The notes below the pieces were generated by a model that saw nothing but the letters and a program-made list of their open reading frames with translations, did not search any database and was not told the DNA's origin. This document shows positions 1 through 10,930 of a DNA stretch of 64,000 bases, piece by piece. Source of the stretch: Dasypus novemcinctus (lineage: Eukaryota > Chordata > Mammalia > Cingulata > Dasypodidae); contig NC_080680.1 of the NCBI RefSeq assembly GCF_030445035.2, positions 112,060,228 to 112,124,227 on the forward strand, given 5' to 3'. The stretch's first letter is position 1. Each line of letters begins with the position of its first letter. A program made the position numbers and the translations under genes.

Positions 1-581
1 TTTCCTAGTGGAGAGATTGCCGGATCATATGGCATTTCTATATTTAGCTTCCTGAGGAACTGCCAAACTCTTCCACAGAAGCTGCACCATTTTACCTTCC
101 CATCAACAGTAAAGGAATGTTCCTATTTCTCTACTTATAATTTTTTAGCACTTGTAATTTTTTTTTAATAATGGCCATTCTGTGTGGTATGAGATATCTC
201 ATTGTAGTTTTGATTTGCATTTCCCTAATAGCTAGTGATACTGAACATTTTTTGTGTGTGCTTTTTTGCTGTTTGTATTTCTTTGGAAAAATATCTGTTA
301 AAGTCTTTGAACATTTTTAAATTGGATTGCTTGCCCTTTTTTTCGTTGAGTTGTATGATCTCTTTATATAGCATGGAAATCAAACCCTTTTCGGATATGT
401 GGTTTCCAAATATTTTCTCCTGTTGAGTAGGCTTTCTTTTCACCTTCTTAACAAAATCCTTTGAAGCACAAAAGCGTTTGTTTGTCCTTTTTTTCTTTCA
501 TTGCTCATGCATTATGTGTAAGGTTTAAGAAACCACCGTCAGGTGATGGATTTATTTTTTTCCTATAAAATGTTGGGCTTT
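1..581 (-). repeat. L1 fragment (3' region, antisense)
   Basis: The text of the L1 3' region in antisense is recognisable: GCACCATTTTACCTTCCCAT, ATCTCATTGTAGTTTTGATT and TTTGCATTTCCCTAATAGCT, then TGGTTTCCAAATATTTTCTC. It is cut off by the window edge and interrupted at 582 by a SINE. It lies in an ELP1 intron. Confidence 0.85.
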
Positions 582-593
582 AAATGTGAAGGA

Positions 594-925
594 GGTGGCG
601 GACTTGGCCCAGTGGTTAGGGCGTCCGTCTAACCACTGCATGGGAGGTGCACGGTTCAAACCCCAGGCTTCCTTGACCCGTATGGAGCTGGCCCATGCAC
701 TGTGCTGATGCCGAGCCACGTCGGGGTATCCCCCGCGTAGGGGAGCCCCACGCTCAAGGAGTGCGCCCCATAAGGAGAGCCGCCCAGCGCAACAAAAAGA
801 AACACAGATTCCCATGCCGCTGACAACAACAGAAGCGGACAAAGAAGATGCAGCAAATAGACACAGAGAACAGACACCCGGGGGGGGGGGGAGAGAAATA
901 AATAAATAAATCTTAAAAAATAAAT
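594..925 (+). repeat. Armadillo tRNA-derived SINE (long type), 12-bp TSD
   Basis: The pol III A box (TGGCCCAGTGG) and B box (GGTTCAAACCC) are in the head, followed by the unique DAS-type body and an AAATAAATAAATCTTAAAAA tail. The 12-bp duplication AAATGTGAAGGA flanks it at 582-593 and 926-937 without mismatch, so the insertion is fairly young. Confidence 0.95.
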
Positions 926-937
926 AAATGTGAAGGA

Positions 938-1266
938 AATTTGAGAAACTGACAGTCAAATAAGATAGAACATGGAAAGCTAAAGGTATTTTCTTCTTTT
1001 TACTTTTTGTTGTTGTTTACATGAAGGTTGCCAGGCTATTAATGAGTGGACCAGGTATAAGAGATTCCAATAAAATGTTGCTTATATATCAGTCCAAGGG
1101 AAGCTTCTCAACTACTTATTTGCTATCTTTTTTTTTTTTAAGAAAGGAAATATGGAGTTTTATTTGATATTTCCTGATTAAAAAAAGAAAACATATCCTA
1201 CTATGTCCTTGTGGACCTCTGAAATAGGCCTGTTAGGAAGACGTATACAAAAATGATCCATTAGGG
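938..1266. other. ELP1 intron, no feature
   Basis: AT-rich intronic sequence with homopolymer runs. Nothing recognised. Confidence 0.5.
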
Positions 1267-1443
1267 CAGGGGTTCTTAACGAGGGTTCTGTGAGCTTGAA
1301 TTGAAATTTTAAAAAAACATTATTTTTGTAGGGATGTGTTTGTGCGAGTGTGATGTATTTATTAATATGCAGTACAGTGTGAACTTAGTAAGGAGTTTGT
1401 GGTTTTCACCTGACTGTGGAACAAAAAAGGTTAAGAACCCCTG
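1267..1443. mobile_element. Short non-autonomous hAT-type DNA transposon
   Basis: Terminal inverted repeats CAGGGGTTCTTAAC and GTTAAGAACCCCTG bound a 177-bp element. Imperfect 8-bp duplications flank it (CATTAGGG and GGTTAGGG, 6 of 8 match). This is the pattern of an old Charlie-type hAT MITE. The subfamily was not determined. Confidence 0.85.
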
Positions 1444-2609
1444 GGTTAGGGTATGGGAAGAAAATATTTAGAATGCTTACTTAATTCTTTTGATTATTTT
1501 TAAAAAGAAGAATATATGCATTGTAGATTATAGAAAATGCTGATAAACAAATATAAGACTAAAAATTCCTACCACTCCATTTCATTATTAGCATCTCATT
1601 GAATTGCCTTTTAGTTTTCTATATGCAAGTATGTGCATTTTTAACCAAAATGAAATCATAGTGTGTGCTGCTTTTTAATTTGCTTTGTGTTATGATCTCC
1701 ATCTTTTTTCCATATTAATTCATTGTAATTTTATCTAATAATTAATGTCCACATTTCCAGAATGATTCTAAATTGTTCTTTACAGTAGATTGAGCCAAAT
1801 AAGGTTTCAATCTGGGATCATGTATTGCATTTTGTATTTTACGTCCTCAATCTCTTTTAATCTAATATGTACCCATCCTCCCATCTTTTTTTATGAAAGT
1901 GACTATTTAAGGAAACTCAGCCAGAAACTCAGTAGTCTTATATATTTCATTCTTTTAAAAATGTATTATCATTTATATGCTTTATATGGTGCATATTATG
2001 TTAAGTACATGTATATAATAATAAGTATATATTGTACATGTTCCAAATATTTTTACTAGTATTTTATATAGGCATAAAGGTATAGAATCAAAAACATTTA
2101 AAGAAAGAGTATACAGTTGTAGATTACACTAGTTTTTTACTTTTCTGTAGATTTGAAACTTTTCAAAATAAGAATTTGGAGAAAAATAAAGATTAGAAAA
2201 AAAGGAAAAATTAAGTTTGGAAGATTACTCTTCTAGACTAGTTTTTCAGTGTGTGGTTTTCTGAACAATTCTGAAGCCCACCTAAACCTGCTGCATGAAA
2301 CTAGGTGGTGTAGCTGGGGTAATGGGCATTTCTAGCAGACCTTTCAGGTGGTTCTGATATTCAGAGATGTGGAAAGGTGATACTTATCGTGTGTTCTGTC
2401 ATTAGTCACAGAGTACACTCCTTTGTCTTCTGAGTCATTATTTATTGAGCATGAACTCTAGGCCAGGCATGATGCTAAGAACTGGAATTATAAGAATAAG
2501 GCCAGAAAGGTAGACAGAGGTAGCCCTGAAGTCAACTTTGCAATTTATTATGCGCATCTGACACCATTGCTGCATTAAACTGTCATCTTCCTTGATGTCC
2601 CCTTGTCAG
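1444..2609. other. ELP1 intron with old repeat remnants
   Basis: AT-rich, with degraded interspersed-repeat texture at about 1500-1770 (related to text at 13480-13750) and an L2-like stretch at about 2430-2510 (TTTATTGAGCATGAACTCTA). No exon was recognised before 2610. Confidence 0.5.
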
Positions 2610-2672
2610 GATTATGAAGAAGCTGTGCTCTTACTGTTAGAGGGAGCTGCCTGGGAAGAAGCGCTGAGAATG
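2610..2672 (+). CDS. ELP1: ELP1 coding exon (eighth from last)
   Basis: This 63-nt exon starts after a TTGTCAG acceptor and ends at ATG|GTAAGA. It encodes 21 residues in phase 0 ([20 protein letters not shown] plus M), which belong to the helical repeat array. The last residue, Met, is Leu in the human protein as I recall it. Confidence 0.95.
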
Positions 2673-3049
2673 GTAAGAGAATTTTTCAGATCCTCCTTGT
2701 GTTGGATGGTAAACAAAAGGAAAGAAGGGAAACAAGGTCAGCTGGAATCCCTTGACTTCTGAGGCTAGTAAAATTTAAGTAGAAATAGTTCAGGACCCTG
2801 ATCTAAGAATAAGTGATGTTTTGAGCCCATTTTTAAAATTTACTTTTTATAATGTTGAAAATCAGTCTGTCCTCCTTCAGTACAGTTTTGTAGTGAAATG
2901 AGCTGAGTTTCCTTCGGCTGCCTTTTAGGAGGCCTTCTCTGGGAGTAGCCAAGTTATCTCTGAAAGTGATCTTTTGCTCCCCAAGTATCTTAACCCATCC
3001 AGTTGCTAGAAGTTTTTTCTGCCTAAAATTATTGTATTTTCCCTTTCAG

Positions 3050-3110
3050 GTATACAAATATAACAGACTGGATATCATAGAAACCAATGTAAAGCCTTCC
3101 ATTTTAGAAG
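3050..3110 (+). CDS. ELP1: ELP1 coding exon (seventh from last)
   Basis: This 61-nt exon has acceptor CCCTTTCAG and donor G|GTGAGG. It encodes VYKYNRLDIIETNVKPSILE and leaves phase 1, which the next exon completes as a GCC alanine codon. The sequence is essentially the same as human. Confidence 0.95.
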
Positions 3111-4600
3111 GTGAGGGTTACATTGTAGATGGAATTCCTCATTTGGAAGTATAAAGATGGGGCAGAGCGAGATTACATCTTTTGGTAATGTACTATTATG
3201 TGGAATACACCAAAATTCCCCATTGGGTGTAACATTTAATTTTGACCAGAATTTTTTAATATGCTAAACTGCTAAATGGTAGCACATAAAGTATTTCAAT
3301 GTTGCAAACCTGTGGTATGAATAAGAATCTTTGTATAGTGATAAATCTGAATATGATATATATAGTAGATAATACTATGTCAATTAATTGTGTTGTGGTT
3401 ATGTAAAATAATACCCTTATTCTTAAGAAGTATATGCTGAAGTGTTTAGGGATAATGGATCTTATCTGTAGCTTCCTCTCACAAGGTTCTACAAAAATAA
3501 TAATGATGTGTATGTATGCATAGAGAAACAGGAAGGAATCAAGTAGGCAGAATGTTAACAATGGGTAAATCTAGGTAAAATTACATATTTACATATATAT
3601 AAATGTTCATTGAATTGTTGCAACTTTTAGGTAGGTTTGGTATTTTTCAAAATAAAAACTAAAAAAAGAAAAGCCTTTTGCAAATGACGTTTATGGTTCC
3701 TAGAAAATAGATGAGTATTACCAGTTCTAGATGTTTTGATGTTTCCTCTGACCCCCTAAAAGCAAAGTGGGAAAAGATATTAGATTGACTTACAGAAATC
3801 TTAGGGAGTAAGGATTGATTTTAAGTTCTACCTTTGAGCAAAGCCTGTTGTGATATTTGGCCTTTCCGACATTAACATGCATTTACACTAGTACCCTGCC
3901 TGCTCTCCTATCTAATGTCCTAATTAAAACTGGGGGGAGGACTTCTTTCTGTATCATTCATTTTAGGTGCCTCAAACTAGATAATGAAAGCATCCTCCCT
4001 GGCATATAACAATCCATCCAGGCAGTTCTGACTTGGATTTTTTTCTATCAGTGACAACCTAGAAAATGCTGATAATTCCTCTACATAGACCTAATACCTA
4101 TTAATAAAATGTGTCTTTGGAGAGTAGCATTTTGCTTTTTTTCATATATTTTACTGGTGCCATTAATGTCTGTGTATTTTGCCATTGGACAGTAATTTTA
4201 ATAAATTGATGCGTTTGTTCAAAATTCATGGGCCTTTTAATGGCTGTTTAAACAGAAATATTTAAGTAACTACTTCCATTGCTTTGTTAACAGCCTTCTC
4301 TGCACTTTTATTTGCCAGTCCTCTCCTGGGTTAGATACCAGATCTTTGTTCAGATGATTTTAAAAGTTTAGTAGTAGAGAGCAGTCCTGTCTGGGATAAC
4401 GTTGCTGAACTCCAGTTTGTTCTCTTAAAACTGTGTAGGTTAATGTACATTAAGGAAAAACTTTTGCTTGGAAAACCTACTAAGCTGTTTTTTGTTTGTT
4501 TGTTAAATTCTAATCACCTTTACCCCTCCCCAACCCACAGATTTTTTTCCTTTGCTTAAACATCATGTTCAAATTATTTTCCATTCTTCCCCTGCCCTAG
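3111..4600. other. ELP1 intron, no gene
   Basis: AT-rich intronic DNA. A tail-like stretch ending in AATAAAAACTAAAAAAAG near 3650 suggests an old retroposon end. Otherwise nothing was recognised. Confidence 0.5.
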
Positions 4601-4714
4601 CCCAGAAAAACTACATGGCATTTCTGGACTCCCAGACAGCCACATTCAGCCACCATAAGAAACGTTTACTGGTGGTTCGAGAGCTCAAGGAGCAAGCCCA
4701 GCAGGAGAACATGG
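4601..4714 (+). CDS. ELP1: ELP1 coding exon (sixth from last)
   Basis: This 114-nt exon has acceptor CTGCCCTAG and donor G|GTGAGT. It encodes [20 protein letters not shown] and then [17 protein letters not shown]. The helix is strongly conserved, but the end (QQENM) differs from the human QQAGL as recalled, at the start of the variable linker. Confidence 0.95.
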
Positions 4715-5229
4715 GTGAGTGTCTGCGTGACGTCCACTGGTGCTTAGAGAGGCAACAGCACACTTTGTTTTAGTGGGTTGCTGCTCCCTCCGTGATTCAA
4801 TTCCTGGGCCATGGGGACATCTGAGGCCACTGTGAAACCCTTTAGGGTCTTGGTATGTTTTTATTTGTGTGGGTTTGGGAAGGGTTTGGGGGGACCCTTG
4901 GGCCGAGCAAGAATGGGAAGGACTCTGTCAAACATTTTCCCCACCCATCCCACCAGAGAAGCCAACTCCTTCTCTCTTTTACAAAATGAGTTTCTTCGTT
5001 GCCAAAGATTCTTTTGCTTTAACAGAGAAATAAAAAAAGGTTGGTATACTGCTGGTTTGCAGTAATCAAACTATATTTAATATGCTTTCATTTTATTTTG
5101 AGATCAGCTTTGTAATCCTATTCATCCATCCTGAAATAGGCCCTGGCTGTGTAGCCTTTTTACCCCACTGAAAGCAAACCCACATTAGCAGGGAGTGTTT
5201 TCATTCTGTATCTGGATCTTCTTTTCTAG

Positions 5230-5341
5230 ACAATGAGGTGCCCCTTGGTCCAGAGTCAGACCTCTTCTCTGACACTAGCAGTGTCATGAGTGGCAGTGAC
5301 CGGAGTAGCAAATATTCCCACAGTAACTCCAGGATTTCAGC
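5230..5341 (+). CDS. ELP1: ELP1 coding exon (fifth from last)
   Basis: This 112-nt exon has acceptor CTTTTCTAG and donor GC|GTATGT. It encodes the Ser/Asp/Glu-rich linker: [20 protein letters not shown], then [16 protein letters not shown]. It is probably disordered and a phosphorylation target. It is the least conserved of the exons seen, yet its length fits the family. Confidence 0.94.
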
Positions 5342-6325
5342 GTATGTATCATGTTTATTCTGCACATTGACCACCTCCTGGATAGATAGGTTATCCACCA
5401 GGACAGCGCAGCAGAGGGGGAGGACGTTCTCTAAGGCTGTGTGGAAGTTGTGCCAGGACCTACCCAGCAGATCTGAATATAAAAGCTGATTTTATTCATT
5501 CAACAAGTAGTTAAGTAACTCTAATGCATAGGCACTGTAAAAGGAAAAGACTGTAAAGAAAAAAATTTCAGGATTCCTCAATTCAAAAGTGGAATTGAAA
5601 GAGATATAAAGATAAAAGAAATTATTGCACTTTCTTTGGCCAGAAATATTTAGTGAATGCCCTATGCATGGTACAGTGGATGGTACCATAAACTTAGTAT
5701 GGAGCTGTGGGTCATAAGAGATTATAGTGTTGCTCAGGAGACATAAACAAAGCAAGATTGTATATTTAAACTGAATTAATTCAGAATGGGATCTGTGAGG
5801 TTGTGTGGAATGACCAAAAACTTTGCAGGCAAAGCAACTAGAACTTTGCTTTTAAAGGTTAGAAATAGAGTCCTAGATACAACAAATGGCATGAGTAAAA
5901 GCCTCTGAGGCAGGAAAGAAGATTAGAATTCAGTTTATTTTACCTTGTTCAGATTCCATTCTGGTAAGGTTATATCTCCTTATGTAAGTTTTACTTTGTT
6001 GCTTTTAAATTTATTTAGTTTTTCATTGAAAGTCAAGTTGGTGGTTCTTTTGTTCATTGCTCCAGCTCTTATTCTCAGATATATAACTCATTTTGCTCTG
6101 TATTTTCATCAGAATCTCAGGGCAAGATAATTACTTTTTAATGATTTTTTTTTTCCTACGATTTGCTTCTCCCAATTTTATTTTTCATACATAATAGCTT
6201 TAATACCACATCACCATTTTCCCCCAAATACAAATAACAGAAAGGAGGCAGCCATCAGGTCCATTCATTGTAGTCTGTTTTGCACAGGGAGGCCTCTTTT
6301 TAAATATTTTTCTGATTTCTATCAG
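5342..6325. other. ELP1 intron with L2-like remnant
   Basis: At about 5495-5760 the pattern ATTCATTCAACAAGTAGTTA and the later text resemble an L2 3' end in antisense. The rest is unclassified. Confidence 0.45.
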
Positions 6326-6453
6326 GCGATCTTCTAAGAATCGCCGGAAAGCTGAGCGGAAGAAGCACAGCCTCAAAGAAGGGAGTCCACTGGAGGATCT
6401 GGCCCTTTTGGAGGCTTTGAATGAAGAGATACAGAACATTGAAAAATTGAAAG
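6326..6453 (+). CDS. ELP1: ELP1 coding exon (fourth from last), basic segment
   Basis: This 128-nt exon has acceptor TTCTATCAG and donor G|GTACGT. It carries the strongly basic [19 protein letters not shown], known in Elp1 as the tRNA-binding and nuclear-localisation-like region. The acidic/hydrophobic helix [20 protein letters not shown] follows. Confidence 0.96.
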
Positions 6454-6924
6454 GTACGTTTTCAATCCTGACAACTCTGCTCACAAAAATTTAGGTAATG
6501 GCCATTGTAGACAGGCCAGGTCAGTAGAAAATAACAATACAATTTCCCAACTGTGAGGAGAGAGAAAACTTTTATCAGGAAGGGTCATTTCAGGGCACTT
6601 TCCTGAAACAACCCTCCTCAGCTCATATCTTAGAAGCCTTCCTCCCTTGGCATACCACTTGCTCACTGAACTGGGAAAGAGTCGTACATAAGCCAGAATG
6701 GTGGATCTTGGAGACTCTGCTTCCTACTTGAGCCCCAGGGTGTTTGTTTTCCATCTTGTGGTAGATATGTTGAATTATTCCAGCATTTGGAAAGAAAGAA
6801 GAAAATGTGGGAGATGCCATCTAGAGTGGGATATTAGGTATTTTTGTCTGGGAGAGAAACTGGTACAATGCTTGCATTGGAACTGGGACACACCTTCTCA
6901 GCCTGTCACATTTCTTCTCTGTAG

Positions 6925-7079
6925 ATGAGATACACCAGGTTTTAAAGGTGCTCTTTCTCTTTGAATTTGATGAGCAAGCAAGGGAATTACAGAAGGCCTT
7001 TGAAGATACTCTGCAACTGATGGAAAGATCACTTCCAGAAATTTGGACTCTCACCCACCAGCAGAATTCAGCCACACCT
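6925..7079 (+). CDS. ELP1: ELP1 coding exon (third from last)
   Basis: This 155-nt exon has acceptor CTCTGTAG and donor CCT|GTAAGT. It encodes [20 protein letters not shown], then [19 protein letters not shown] and [13 protein letters not shown]. These are helices of the C-terminal dimerisation domain and nearly identical to human. Confidence 0.96.
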
Positions 7080-9228
7080 GTAAGTTTTCTCAAAGACAGA
7101 GTGCATTTTTTCATCATTTTTACAGCTGCTTACATTCACACAATTCATTCAGAGTCAAAGCAAAACTTTCCTGTTCTTAAAATTAAATATGCCGTGGTTA
7201 AATTACCTTAGCTTTATGTTTAAGTTCTCTGTAAGAAAATTTTATGTTTGAGCTGGCTCCTGATATACCTTGGAATAGCTTACATGGGCGGTTTTTTCTC
7301 TTCTCCAGGTAGGCAGCTGCCATGAGAAGATGGGAGAGGCAATTGGTTGCCCTGGGCCTTCAGGGAAGGCTGTGGGAGAGCTGGGGCCAGAGTTGCCTCT
7401 CACCTCCCAGTGCAGAACTTGTGGACAGGGTCAGAGTTCTTTAAAGAAATCCCAGACATTTGTTTTCCTTTTGTTTATGAAAAAATTGACCTGCCATTTC
7501 TACTACATTATGGTGAGCTTTGCTAGTTATGCTTAAGGCTGAGTTCTGTGTCCCATCAAGAATTCTCATGCATTATCTTCCATTAATTGTTAATACCTCT
7601 GCTCAGCCTCCCATACCTTGGGTCTTATTGTTAAGCCTTTTGGTTTAGATTCAGAAAAATTTGTATATCAGAGTCCAATCAGGAAAACAAGAACCACACC
7701 AATTATTTTATCAGAAATTTCAATATGTGGAATTGGTTAACCAAATACTAGGAGACTAAAAAAGCAAAGGGGAAACCTAGATGAGGAATGTTGAGATAGC
7801 ATCTCTGAGAAGCACCTTGTACCCTTAAGGTTAGAACACAGTGGGGGAGTTTGGGATTAGTAGAAGTTAGAAACTTGGAGGGCCTTGCAGAGTTGATTGT
7901 TGGAACTCTGAGAAGGGAACACCAGCCAGCCATTTGGTGCTGATATTTCTGAGGGGGCATGATGAGGCCTTCTCTGAGTATATAGAAATAAATGGAAACT
8001 GGAATGAACAGCTGCTGCCAGGGTATAGAGCAGCTGTTGGGCATTGCAGATAAGAAAGCAAGCAAACAAGGAGCAAGTCCCTTTTTCCCCCAGCCTCGTA
8101 GTCTCCTCTGGCACCCCGTGTTGGCAAAGCATAACAGGGAGCCAGCAGACAAAGGAGAAATGTTCTTCAGGCTTCCAGCCCCAGCATCACAAGCAGTGTA
8201 TGGAAGGATGGGCTTGGAGCTGAGAGAGAGGAGGTTAATGATCAGCTCACTGGTTAGAAACACTTCCTCTTACTGAGTCACAGTTTCCTTAGTTGTAAAT
8301 GGGGATAATACTTCTCCCATATACTTCATTTTGAACGTTAGATAAGATAGAGAATATAAAAGCACTTTACAAACCATTGAAATAAAAGTAACTAAGAATC
8401 AGGACCCCACAAATGCTTGAATTTACTCTAATAGGTGTTTCCTAGAAGAAATGTGATCATCATCTTCAAAAATGTAGATTTTTTGAAGCTTCACACTTTA
8501 TAATGCCTCCTCTGTGCCCTTCCCTACCCTCTTCTATTCAGGTCACATTGACTTCGAAGAAACCAACTTTATGAATCTTCTAGGAAAAATGACCTTTGAA
8601 GTTGTGCTTTGTTTTGATGGTTAAAGTGTGGTAATGGTCTATGTGCAGGATACCATGAGTCACTGGAAGTGCTTTGAGCACATGGCATTGCTTCTGTGTG
8701 GTTATGCCAAGGGGCAGCATGTGGGGATGAGCAAGGGCAGACGACAGCATCTGCTGTGTGCCCAGAGAGGCACGCTGCCAGCATGATTTCCTGTTTCACC
8801 TTGAAAATTTGTGCAGGTTTTCATTCTACTCCACAGTAAACATATATTTGGATTTTGTTTTGCTTTTTTAGGAGGGTAACTTAGTATGCACATATTTAAT
8901 ATAAAAATGTTTGTTATGGTAAATCTTTGAGTAAAGTTGACACTCTGTGTGTATACCGTAGGCTCTAGAACTATATAAACTTACTGCATCTCCATTCCTC
9001 AGTATCTTCCCACTCCCCTTAGCAGGGAGGATTGTCCATTTGGAAAAGGCTAGGCATATATTATTGTAGATTTCATTCATTTATTCATTTATTCCGTCAC
9101 AGCTGTATTCTCTGAGTTGAAAATGGAGAAGCTGCCAAATTAAAATCAGTCACATCATATCATCAAAAATAACAAGCTGTTTATTAGTGGTAGGGGTTTG
9201 GACTTTGGTATTTGCAGTCATCGGAAGT
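7080..9228. other. ELP1 intron with old repeats
   Basis: A probable old retroelement fragment starts near 7668 (GAGTCCAATCAGGAAAACAA) and may run to about 8260. A MIR-like core lies at about 8265-8390 (CAGTTTCCTTAGTTGTAAAT). No exon. Open frames here are not gene-like. Confidence 0.45.
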
Positions 9229-9236
9229 GTAAGATA

Positions 9237-9593
9237 GGCGGATATGGCTTAAGTGATTGGTCTTCTGCCTACTACACGGGAGGTCCCAGGTTCAGTTCCC
9301 GGTGCCTCCTGGAGAAGGCGAGCTAGCGCAGCAAGCTGGCACAGTGGGCAGGCATGGTGAGCTGATGTAACAAGATGGCACAACAAAAGAGACACAAGAG
9401 GAAAGACAGTGAGAGACACAGCAAACCAGGGAGCTGAGGTAATGATTGAGCACCTCATTTCCACATGGGAGGTCCTGGGTTCAATTCCCCATGTCTCCTG
9501 AAGAGAACATGATCAGACACAGAGAGCAGACAGCGACTGCAAACTACGAGAAGTTCAGGGGATAAATAAAAATAAATCTTAAAAAAAAAAAAA
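9237..9593 (+). repeat. Dimeric armadillo SINE
   Basis: Two tRNA-like units lie in one insertion: one head near 9240-9310, a second near 9428-9500 with its own B-box-like GGTTCAATTCC, then an AAAATAAATCTTAAAAAA tail. An 8-bp duplication GTAAGATA flanks the whole (9229-9236, 9594-9601), so it inserted as one unit. It ends 40 bp before the penultimate ELP1 exon. Confidence 0.9.
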
Positions 9594-9633
9594 GTAAGAT
9601 AATCTTTGCTTATATACTCTATTTTCTACTTAG

Positions 9634-9709
9634 GTTCTAGGTCCCAGTTCAACTGCAAACAGTATCATGGCCTCCTATCATCAACAGAAAACTTTAGCTC
9701 CTGTGCTCG
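9634..9709 (+). CDS. ELP1: ELP1 coding exon (second from last)
   Basis: This 76-nt exon has acceptor TCTACTTAG and donor G|GTTAGT. It encodes VLGPSSTANSIMASYHQQKT and then LAPVL. The donor has T at +3, weaker than the GTAAGT-like donors of the other exons. It sits in an intronic region rich in young SINEs. Confidence 0.94.
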
Positions 9710-9930
9710 GTTAGTATTTTTTTTCCTTTATAAATTATTACAATACTAAGAAAATGGAATTTTTTTCGGTGAGTGTTGAGCTCAGCAGTCGGAGACATAG
9801 GTATTACAGTTTCCTCACAACTCTTAAGATTTCATCTTTAGTAAAATATCAGTTTAATGCTTCTAGTAATAGGGATGAGGTGGAAGAAAAGGCAACATGA
9901 CATTAAATGTGCTTTAAAAAAACTTTTACT

Positions 9931-10341
9931 GGGAAGCAGATTTGGCTCAACTAATAGAGTATCCGTCTACCACATGGGAGGTCCAGGGTTCAAACCTAGG
10001 GCCTCCTGACCCGTGTGGTGAGCTGGCCCATGCGCAGTGCTGATGTGCACAAGGAGTGCCGTGCCACTCAGGGGTGTCCCCCGCATAGGGGAGCCCTACA
10101 CGCAAAGAGTGCACCCCATATGGAGAGCTGCCCCACGCAAAAAACGTGTAACCTTCCTAGGAGTGCCACCACACACATGGAGAGCTGACACAGCAAAGTG
10201 ATGCAACGAAAAGAGACACAGATTCCTGGTACTGCTGACAAGAACGCAAGTGGACACAGAAGAACATGCAGCGAATGGACACAGACACAGAGAGCAGACA
10301 ACTGGGGGGTGAGGGGAGTGGGGAGGGGAGAGAAAAAAAAT
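9931..10341 (+). repeat. Armadillo tRNA-derived SINE (long type)
   Basis: A GGGAAGCAGATTTGGCTCAA head with the B box GGTTCAAACC, the long DAS-type body and a GGGGAGAGAAAAAAAATC tail. The flanks CTTTTACT and CTTTCACT are an imperfect duplication. Confidence 0.93.
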
Positions 10342-10528
10342 CTTTCACTGACATAGACATATGACAGTTTAAAAGTATGAGTCTATAAACAGTCTGCATT
10401 TACAGGCATGCTAAAAATTCATCTGAATATTTTTTTTTCCATTGGCAGCTATGTATTATACTTTGGGGGTGTTTTCATAATCCTTGCTTATGGGCTGAAC
10501 CTTTATCACCTTTAGTATTGACTGTAGG

Positions 10529-10930
10529 TTTTTTTTTAAGATTTATTTTTTATTTATTTCTTCCCTCCACTCCCCCCTGTTGTCTGCTGTCTGTGTCCAT
10601 TCGCTGTGTGTTCTTCTGTGTCCACTTGCATTCTTGGCGGCACCGAGAATCTAATCTGTGTCTCTTTTTGTTGCGTCATCTTGCTGTGTCAGGTCTCCGT
10701 GTGTGTGGCACCACTCCTGGGCAGGCTGCACTTTTTTTCACACAGGGCAGCTCTCCTTGTGTATAGGGCATCCCCACATGGGGGATACCCCTGTGTGGCA
10801 CAGCACTCCTCACGCGCCTCACACTGCACATGGGCCAGCTAGCTGTACAGGTCAGGAGGCCCTGGGGATTGAACCCTGGACCCTCCATATGGCAGAGGGA
10901 CCCTCTATCAGTTGAGCCACATCCGCTTCT
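10529..10930 (-). repeat. Armadillo tRNA-derived SINE (long type), antisense
   Basis: Reverse orientation: T-rich tail at 10529, body CATTCGCTGTGTGTTCTTCT, and the tRNA-like head ending GAGCCACATCCGCTTCTC. It forms an inverted pair with the SINE at 9931, about 190 bp away. Confidence 0.93.

Noticed and set aside
7748-8263. 171-codon open frame on the minus strand in an ELP1 intron
   Set aside because: It overlaps other open frames in several phases, has no recognisable domain, and the DNA looks like an old repeat.
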